Shown: in pieces, positions 56,938 through 64,000 of the stretch | How the letters are laid out: the number at the start of each line of letters is the position of its first letter | Position numbering within the stretch: position 1 is the stretch's first letter | From: Hsuehochloa calcarea | Taxonomy: Eukaryota; Streptophyta; Magnoliopsida; Poales; Poaceae | Reading direction: 5' to 3' | DNA: 64,000 bases | NCBI GenBank assembly: GCA_036346395.1 | Contig: CM070604.1 | Coordinates: 434,001 to 498,000 of the forward strand | Position numbers and translations under genes: made by a program | The notes under the pieces: model-generated | Told to the model about the DNA's origin: nothing | Databases searched by the model: none | Seen by the model: only the letters and a program-made list of their open reading frames with translations

Positions 56938-58520
56938 GTTCCATCAACTGAGATCACATTCTCGGGAACCAAGTTTAATGGGGACAAACTACAGGTTGTG
57001 GTCTTCACTTATGGAGACCACCCTCGATGGTCTCCGCCTCTAGGGATATGTCACTAGTGCCCGACCTTGTCCGCCGCCGCCGGTTCAGCCTTCTCTCAGA
57101 TAGCCTGCTTCTGCATTTCTTGCAGAAGATGAGGCCGCCAAGGAGACAGAGGCCGCTATTGCTACTGCTGATGCTGCCGATGAGGCTTTTCAGTATACCA
57201 TAGACGCTTTTGAGCGCTGGTGTGCTGATGAGGCCCGTGTTCGAGCCATCCTGGTGGTCAGCGTCGACGACTCCATCCAGCCAGACATTGTTGGTCTGCG
57301 TGCCACTTGTCATATTTGTGAGTACTTGTGCGAGCGATACCAACAGAGCAGTAATGCTCAGTTCTTTTCGCTTTAGCGTGAGTTGGAGACTTCGCCAGGA
57401 GGAGGAATCCGTCGACGACTTCTTCCGAGCCCTGGTTAGTCTCTGGCGCTAGCTGGACGAGCTGGCTTCTCCACTCTGTCAGGAGTGTCATAAAGTGCAA
57501 AAGGCGGATCGTGATCGCCTTTGCCTTTATGATTTCGTCTGCCGTCTTCGCCGGAGTTTGAGCCTGTTAGGGCTCAACTGCTGAGCCGCTCACCACGACC
57601 GTCAGTCGCCGAGGCTCTTTCGACGCTTCGTGTTAAGGAGCTTTGCCGCGGGTTAGCAGCACAGTTTGTTCTGACTATGCTTGCTACCCCCTCTTCTTCG
57701 ACTACACCGACAGTTTCTGCTTCGACTACAGTCTCTCCTCAGGTGTCTGTTTCTGCTCCTGTTTTTGCACCAATTGGGGTTCAATGCAATTATTGCAAGA
57801 ACTTCGGGCACGACTATCAGTGTTGTGCGGTGCGAAAAAAGCAGAACAAGACGCGTGGGGCTGGACGATCCAAAGGGGGGCAGGGAGGCCCTTTCTCCAC
57901 GGAGGAGGAGATCAAAGACGAGGACCTTCTCAGCGAGGTGACTCTATTCGCCAGATTCGCGGGCTCTACTTCAAGAGCTCTCTCACGACTTAGCGAGTTA
58001 CGCGGTCTAGCTTAGACGTCTCGTCCAGGTACTTCTTAGGTTATGGATTCTGGTGCCCCTTTCCACATGACACCGGATTCCACATCTCTTACTTCAGTAG
58101 GACCTCCTGTTTTCCTATCTCTGTTCAGACAGCTGACGGTACTCCTCTGTTTGTCAGCTGTCAGGGCACTCTTTTGTCTACTAATTTTCTGTTCCAGCTG
58201 TTTCTCATGTTCTTCAGCTTACTATGCAGCTTCTCTCGGTGGGTGAGCTCACCGATCTTGGCTGTAGGGTTGGTTTTGACTCACACATGTTTCATCCGGG
58301 ATTGACAGACAGGGATGGTACTTGGGACTGGCCGGCGCCGTGGTGATCGTCAGGGTCTCTACATCCTTGATCGCCTCCACCTTCCGACCACTTCAGTTGC
58401 TCCTGTCACCTCTACATCTACATCCACCGCCACTGCTGCCACCACCTCTAGCGTTTTTGCGTCAGTGACATCACCATTTAGGTCACTTATGTGGGTCCCG
58501 TCTTTCTTCATTAGTTCGTA
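56938..58520 (+). pseudogene. copia gag, zinc knuckle and protease remnant
   Basis: Gag starts near 56929 (MASVPSTEITFSGTKF), with SVDDFFRALVSLWR near 57405-57450. The zinc knuckle CNYCKNFGHDYQCC is at about 57785-57826. Protease signature MDSGAPFHMTPDSTSL at about 58043, then a pre-integrase segment GTGRRRGDRQGLYILDRL near 58320-58375. Frame breaks separate the parts. Integrase is nearly absent: only a short LVHSDV remnant near 58650 links to RT. Confidence 0.82.
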
Positions 58521-58699
58521 AGGGTGTTCTTGGACGTGTTATTGTTGACACGATCATGTTTTGTCAGGGTTGTAAGCCAGGCTAACAGCTACAACTTCCT
58601 TATCATTCCAGTGAGTCCTTGTCTTCTCGTCCTTTTGACTTAGTTCATTCAGATGTATGAGGACCTTGCCGACGCCCACATCTGATCCTCCTGATGATG

Positions 58700-60449
58700 C
58701 TCCTCGTTACGTCCTTCGTGACCGGACATCCCTTCGACCTCCTGATCGTCTTGGATTTGCTCCAATAGATCATGTTCTCTCTGTCACTGAGCATAGTTCT
58801 TATTGTGAGTCTGCTCCTCATTCTGAGTGACAGCTCGCTATGGCAGAGGAGCTTGATACTCTTCGACGTACAGAGACTTGGGATATTGTACCGACCCTTG
58901 TGCATGCTCATCCGATCACGTGCAAGTGGGTGTACAAGATTAAGACCCAGTTTGATGGCACTATCGAGTGCTACAAGGCTCGTCTTGTGGCTCGCGGCTT
59001 TTAGCAGGAGTACGGTCATGACTACGATGAGACTTTTGCCCCTGTTGCCCATATGACCACTGTTCACACTCTTGTTGCGGTTGCTTTTGTTTGCCGGTGG
59101 TCTATCTCTCAGCTGGATGTTAAGAATGATATTCTTAATGGTGTTCTGCATGAGGAGGTCTACATGCAGCCACCACCTGGGTATTCTGTTCCCGATGGGC
59201 ACATCTATCGTTTTCGTCGTGCTCTTTATGACCTCAAACAGGCTCCTCGTGCCTGGTTTGCGTATTTTACCTCAGTGATTACCACTGTTTGTTTCACTGT
59301 CAGTTCCCATGATCCTGTTCTTTTTGTCCTTGTCTCATCTCGAGCTAGGACACTGCTTCTTCTGTACGTTGATGATATGCTCATCACTGGTGATGATTCC
59401 TCATTCATCACGCATGTATCACTGGTGATGATTCCTCATTCATCACGCATGTGAAGAAGCATCTCAGTGAGCAATTTTTGATGACTGATCTTGGTTCTCT
59501 TACGTACTTCCTTGGGATTGAGGTCTCTTCCATGCCCGTGATGATTCCTCATTCATCACGCATGTGAAGAAGCATCTCGATGAGCAATTTTTGATGGTGA
59601 TCTTGGTTCTCTTACGCAGTGGGATTGAGGTCTCTTCCATGCCTGAGGGCTATTACCTCTCCAGAGAAGTATATCGGGATCTTCTTGATCGGTGCAGTTC
59701 GACTACACTTGCCTTCTTTGAGACTCCCATGGAGCTATTCCTACAGCTTAGTGCTACTGATGGTGATATTCTTGAGGATCCTACTCGCTATTGCCATCTT
59801 GTTGGGAGTTTGGTGTATCTTGTGAGCACTTGTCATGATATTGTTTATGATGTTCATATCTCGAGTCAGTTTATGGCTCGTTCTACCCATCTTCACTACA
59901 GTCACCTTCGTGTTCTTCGCTACTTGCGTGGAACTATTTCTCGTCGTTTGTTTTTTCTCTAGCTCTACCTCACTACAGCTTCAGGCATACTCCGATGCGA
60001 CCTGGGCTAGTGATCCTTCTGATCGTCGTTCTCTTTCTGCTTACTGTGTTTTTCTTGGCTCCTCCCTGATTGCCTGGAAGACTAAAAAGCAGACTGCAGT
60101 TTCTCGTTCGAGTGCAGAGGCTGAGTTGAGAGCTATGGTAGCAGTGGCAGCAGAGGTTACTTGATTGAGGTGGTTACTTGCAGATTTTGGAGTGCCTATG
60201 GTGAGACCTATGACTCTTTTATCTGACAATACAGGTGCTATCAATATTGCCTGGGACCCAGTGAAGCATAAGCTCACCAAGCACATTGGTGTAGATGCTT
60301 CATACACTCGCTCACAGGTGCAGGAGGGAGTACTTGCTTTACAGTTTGTGCCATCAGAGTTACAGGTTGCTGACTTCTTCACGAAGCCACAGACTAAGGC
60401 ACAACATTTGTATTTTCTCTCCAAACTCAATGTGTGTGATCCATCATGA
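58700..60449 (+). pseudogene. copia RT-RNase H remnant
   Basis: RT: TCKWVYKIKTQFDG (about 58920), YKARLVARGF followed by a TAG in place of the next codon (59002-59004), YDETFAPVAHM, QLDVKNDILNGVLHEEVYM, LYDLKQAPRAWFAYF and LLLYVDDMLIT (active-site YVDD, about 59363). A triplicated segment follows (59391-59650). RNase H side: ARSTHLHYSHLRVLRYLRGT, AYSDATWASDPSDRRSLSAY, SRSSAEAELRAMV, LLSDNTGAINIA and VADFFTKPQTKAQH to 60449. Scattered stops and shifts make it non-functional. Confidence 0.87.
59391..59650 (+). repeat. Internal tandem duplication in the RT region
   Basis: TGATGATTCCTCATTCATCA occurs at 59391, 59426 and 59539. The last two head nearly parallel units of about 113 bases (...GAAGAAGCATCTC(A/G), GAGCAATTTTTGATG, GATCTTGGTTCTCTTACG, TTGAGGTCTCTTCCATGCC), so one segment of pol was duplicated in tandem within this copy. 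Confidence 0.92.
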
Positions 60450-60462
60450 GTTTGAGTGGAGA

Positions 60463-60574
60463 TGTTAGAATAAGACTTTTTGTATTTCTTATCTGTATAT
60501 GGCAACCTCTTTGTACTCCCCTTATATATATTGCCTATTGGACCCTCTTGAATGTACACATAATATTCGTAACA
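60463..60574 (+). repeat. 3' LTR (112 bases)
   Basis: TGTTAGAATAAGACTT...ATTCGTAACA, matching the 5' LTR with a modest number of substitutions. Confidence 0.88.
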
Positions 60575-60795
60575 ATGTTGAACTTATGTTGTTGCCCTTA
60601 TTTATAACTTAGGTAACACCAAAAACGCTGTCACAAATGCTGATGCGTATAAAGTGGACAATACAGTACCAGTTGATAAAGTTTACAACACACCCAGAAA
60701 AGAAGCAAATATATTATTGCTTCAATAATAAATTTAGAGGAAACATGATAGTCTCTATATGGTAATGGTTGTTCATACGATCTGAGATCACTTCA

Positions 60796-63700
60796 TCACT
60801 GAGTACTGGGGTACATATCTCTGATAGCATGCATCTCTGCAGCGGCATCGCTCATTGACAGCCGCTCTCTGGGCAGTTGCTTTGAGCATAGGACACCGAG
60901 CTGGATGACAGCAGTTAAACATTCCTTAGTTCTTGTTGTATGTTTTGTACCATTGCTATTGTTTGCTTCATCACACAGCCATATGTTGGAATCTGCTATC
61001 TCCATGACTTTGTCAGGAAGAGCTGCCTCAGCGAAGCAATGCAGGCTTAACCCATCTGTAAACATATCATCTGTTGGGCTCCTTCCTGTAAACATCTCGA
61101 TCAAAGTGATGCCGAGGCTATACACATCACCATAAGTTGATAATGCAAGACCTTCTCCATATTCTACAATGAATCGAACAATTTGGAGGATAAGCAGGTA
61201 TGTACAAAAGTTGTTTCATGAACATAGAGCTACTTAGATGTGATCATGTGAAGCATAGGGGAAGGATATTCGAGTTACCTGGAGCGATGTATCCGATGGA
61301 GCCTCTTATTCCAATGGAGCTATTGGAATTCGCAGAAGATTTGCTTGCAGCTTCGCTTAGAATTCTAGCAATTCCAAAATCCCCAACACGAGCCCTCATG
61401 TCCTGAGTGAGAAGAATGTTGCTTGGCTTGATATCGCAATGGATGATTAATGGTTGGCAACCATTGTGAAGATAGTCTAAAGCATCCACAATGTCGACTG
61501 CAATATGTAACCTCTGTGACAAGCTGAGTGTTCCATTTCCATTTTGGCTTTCAAAATTTGAGTGGATCCAGTGATCTAAGCTGCCATTAGGCATTAACTC
61601 GAAGACTAGTGCTCTGAAGTCTTGACCTTGGTGGTTGATGCTTGAACAGCATGTGATGATCTTTACAAGGCATCGGTGCCTCACTCTTCTTAGTGCCTCG
61701 CATTCAGCCTGGAAGCTTTTGTAGGATCCTGATTGCTGCAGATTAAACACCTTGACAGCCACGGCAACACCTTGATTTCCTAGAGTACCTTTGTATACTG
61801 TGCCATATCTTCCCTTCCCGAGCATATTGGCTTCTGAAAACCCATCAGTTCCTTTGAGTATTTCATTGTATGAGATCATTGGAAGTTCAATCTCAGTGAA
61901 TTGAGGTGGCGGTCGTTCTTTCTTCAATCCTGCCTTAAACTTTCTGTAAAGAAATCCAGCTAAAGCAAATGCTGAAAGTAACAGCAGGATAGCTCCTGTT
62001 GTGGGGACTGCTATTCTAAGGGACTTTGGCAAGCCTTTCTTATTCTTTCTGGCAGTGGAGTTTGGGCATTTTGGCAGATGAAGCTGTGGTATTCCACCAC
62101 ATAAGTCATTGTTCCCAACAATTGATAGTCCAGTTAGGTTCCTGAAAATCCCTTGTTTTGGTACATCACCTTGTAAATTGTTGAAGGATAAATCGAGGCG
62201 GAGGAGCGAAATTGAATTACCTAGGAGTTCTGGGATTGGTCCTGTTAAATTATTGTGAGCAAGATACACTTCCTGCAAGTTGGTAATACTGCCTAGGTCC
62301 CCAGGGATGCTGCCACTCAGTTTGTTGTCCGTGAAATTCAGTACAGTAAGCCCTTTTATGTTCTTCAAAATGGTAGGGATGTTTCCTTGGAACGAATTGT
62401 CATCCATTAAGAGGGTTTCCAGGACTATGCAGTTGCCAATGGTATCGGGTATCTCACCGGACAATCGGTTCCCCGATAGAATGAGCTTTCCGAGATTGAC
62501 GAAATTACCGATTACTAAAGGAACAGGTCCCTCCAGCAGGTTGTAAGACAAATCCAAATACATTGACATTGATGATAGGTGCATGATTTCGTTCGGAATC
62601 GATCCAGTAAGATGGTTACTTCCTAGACCTAGGGCTGAAAGTTTGCTCAAATTCCCAATGCTTGATGGAATTGGTCCCTCCAAGCTGTTGGCACTTATAC
62701 CAAGCATAGATAGACCAGTGAGGTTTCCGATGGAGGATGGGATAAATCCTGAGAAGTTGTTGTGACCCAGATATAGCATGTTCAATTGTGTAAGCTTCCC
62801 TATGCTCTCAGGAATGACCCCAGTGAGTAAGTTGCGAGCAAGAATAAGCACCTCAAGACCTATCAATTTTCCGATATCTGATGGGATAGTACCGGATATA
62901 TTGTTGTTAAAAATATCTAGCACTTGGATGTTGGTGGACAAGTTAAGCAATGAGGTTGGCAGTTGCCCTGCGAACCTGTTTGCCTCTATGGACATCAGTT
63001 GCAATCTACTACAATTTGTCAAAGAAGTAAGGAATTGCCATTCTTGCTCGTTGTTTGCCTCGAACTGGTTACCATCCAGAGCAAACCATCGAAGATATTG
63101 CAATCTGCCCAACGCCGAAGGAAAAACCCCACTAAACTCGTTATCTGGAACGTCAAAAACCTGGAGCCTGGAGAGATTAGTTAGTGACAGAGGAACATCT
63201 CCAGTGAATTGGTTCATTCCAAATCCAAACAGTTGCATGCTAGGAAGGCTTCTCCCCAGATCAGGTGGCAGACGGCCGTGCAGCTTGTTGTGAGACACAT
63301 AAAATGCGTACAGAGATGATAGATTGTACAGCGAAAGAGGAAGCAAGCCTGAGAGATTATTCAGGGACAACTGAAGGAACCTGAGATGTGGGTTATTCCC
63401 AATCCCTGCAGGGATGGACCCCTCGAGGTGGTTAGCTGCCAGGGATAATCGGATCAGTCGGGAGAGGTTCCCAAGCGAGGGTGGGATGGTTCCGGTGATG
63501 CTGTTGTTGTACAGCTCTAGAACACTTAACAGCGGCATGTCGCCGATCTCAGCAGGTATGCTTCCTTGCAAGCCCTTGTTGTCAGTAATCACCATCATCC
63601 TGAGGCTGGTGCAGCGGCTGATGTTGCTTGGGATCGCGCCGGTGAGCAAATTGCCTCGCAGGCCAAGGTACTGGAGACGGCGGAGGGAGCCGATGCTGGG

Positions 63701-64000
63701 AGGGATCTCGCCGTGCAGGCTGTTGAAGCTTAAGTTGAGTGCTCGTAGGAACGTGAGGTTGCCAATGGCGGGGGAGATGGCACCGGCGAGCCCCTGGGAG
63801 GGGAGGTCTAGAGCGACCACCCTCGACCGGTGCCTCCGGCTGCAGGTGACGCCCTCCCAGCTGCAGTGGTTGGCGCTCTGGTTCCAGGAGGCCAGCACCC
63901 CGGAATGGCGGGAAATCTTTGCCTTGAAGGCTACAAGAGCTCTCTCGTCGTCGTCGTACGCAGTTGCACGCATGGTTGCTGCTGTGGTGGAGAGCAGGAG
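60796..64000 (-). CDS. LRR receptor-like kinase, XA21/EFR-type subfamily, 5' end beyond window
   Basis: Two reverse-strand exons, 61279 to beyond 64000 and 60796-61163, with a 115-base intron, encode at least 1029 residues. The frame stays open to the window edge (LLLSTTAATMRATA). That looks like the end of a signal peptide, so the true start lies outside. Order: LRR N-terminal cap (ERALVAFKAKIS, NHCSWEGVTC), about 22 LRRs of the GxIPxxIGNLxxL type, C-terminal cap with NNDLCGGIPQLHLPKC, membrane helix (TTGAILLLLSAFALAGFLY), then kinase: GKGRYGTVYKG, VAVKVF, IIHCDIKPSNILL, DFGIARIL, YGDVYSLGITLIEM and FTGRSPTDDMF. The Cys before the catalytic Asp makes it a non-RD kinase, the class of many pattern-recognition immune receptors. 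No break is seen. Confidence 0.94.

Larger units (their letters stand above)
56280..60574 (+). mobile_element. Ty1-copia element with very short LTRs
   Basis: LTRs 56280-56390 and 60463-60574 are only 111-112 bases, starting TGTTAGAATA and containing CTGTATATGGCAAC and a TATATATATT box. The primer-binding site TGGTATCAGAGC starts at 56391. A purine-rich tract (GAGTTTGAGTGGAGA) precedes the 3' LTR. Flanking ATGCT (56275-56279) and ATGTT (60575-60579) are a near-perfect target duplication. The interior carries gag, a zinc knuckle, protease, RT and RNase H, but most of the integrase is missing, and stops and frameshifts are present. Confidence 0.9.

Overview
The window looks like nuclear DNA of a grass, most likely rice or another Oryza. 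Its genes have GC-rich first exons and GT-AG introns. They include plant-specific families (GAUT, DUF707, RLCK-VII, an XA21-like LRR receptor kinase), and the spaces between them are filled with Ty1-copia elements, solo LTRs, a non-autonomous hAT element, LINE debris and microsatellites. Nothing bacterial, viral or organellar was seen. All assignments come from reading the sequence; no database search was run.

Layout: 1-2.3 kb is AT-rich with a long fold-back inverted repeat. 2.27-7.87 kb is a complete but shredded copia element with a perfect 5-bp target duplication. 8.7-9.8 kb (-) is an unrecognised plant nuclear-type gene. 10.87-11.84 kb is a non-autonomous hAT element with an 8-bp duplication. 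13.3-15.9 kb (+) is a plastid-targeted TPR-like gene. 16.3-17.9 kb is a 3' copia fragment (-) that abuts an orphan clathrin light chain first exon (18.1 kb), followed by the tRNA-splicing endonuclease subunit Sen2 (19.5-20.3 kb, +). 20.4-22 kb is repeats. 22.0-24.3 kb (-) is a five-exon TANGO2/NRDE gene. 26.6-30.0 kb holds pieces of a GT92 glycosyltransferase pseudogene broken by a copia gag-protease fragment and next to a LINE relic. 30.8-33.5 kb (-) is a 13-exon DUF707 gene. 35.0-37.8 kb is a PIP5K pseudogene fragment with a solo LTR inside it and an LTR-like block at its 3' side. 41.0-47.0 kb is a reverse-oriented copia element interrupted by a solo LTR that itself carries a second solo LTR. 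48.0-51.3 kb (+) is an RLCK-VII kinase. 52.9-55.8 kb (+) is a GAUT pectin glycosyltransferase with a one-base frameshift. 56.3-60.6 kb (+) is a copia element with very short LTRs. 60.8-64.0 kb (-) is a non-RD LRR receptor kinase that runs off the window end.

The genes do not form a pathway; this is ordinary plant gene order with independent promoters. I did not find a new multi-gene system. The most interesting items are: (a) the orphan clathrin exon and promoter upstream of Sen2, and Sen2's C-terminal membrane-anchor-like segment; (b) the single-base lesion in an otherwise intact GAUT gene; (c) the GT92 and PIP5K gene wrecks; (d) unusual LTR architecture, including hairpin repeat arrays and a copia element whose LTRs look young while its interior is full of indels.
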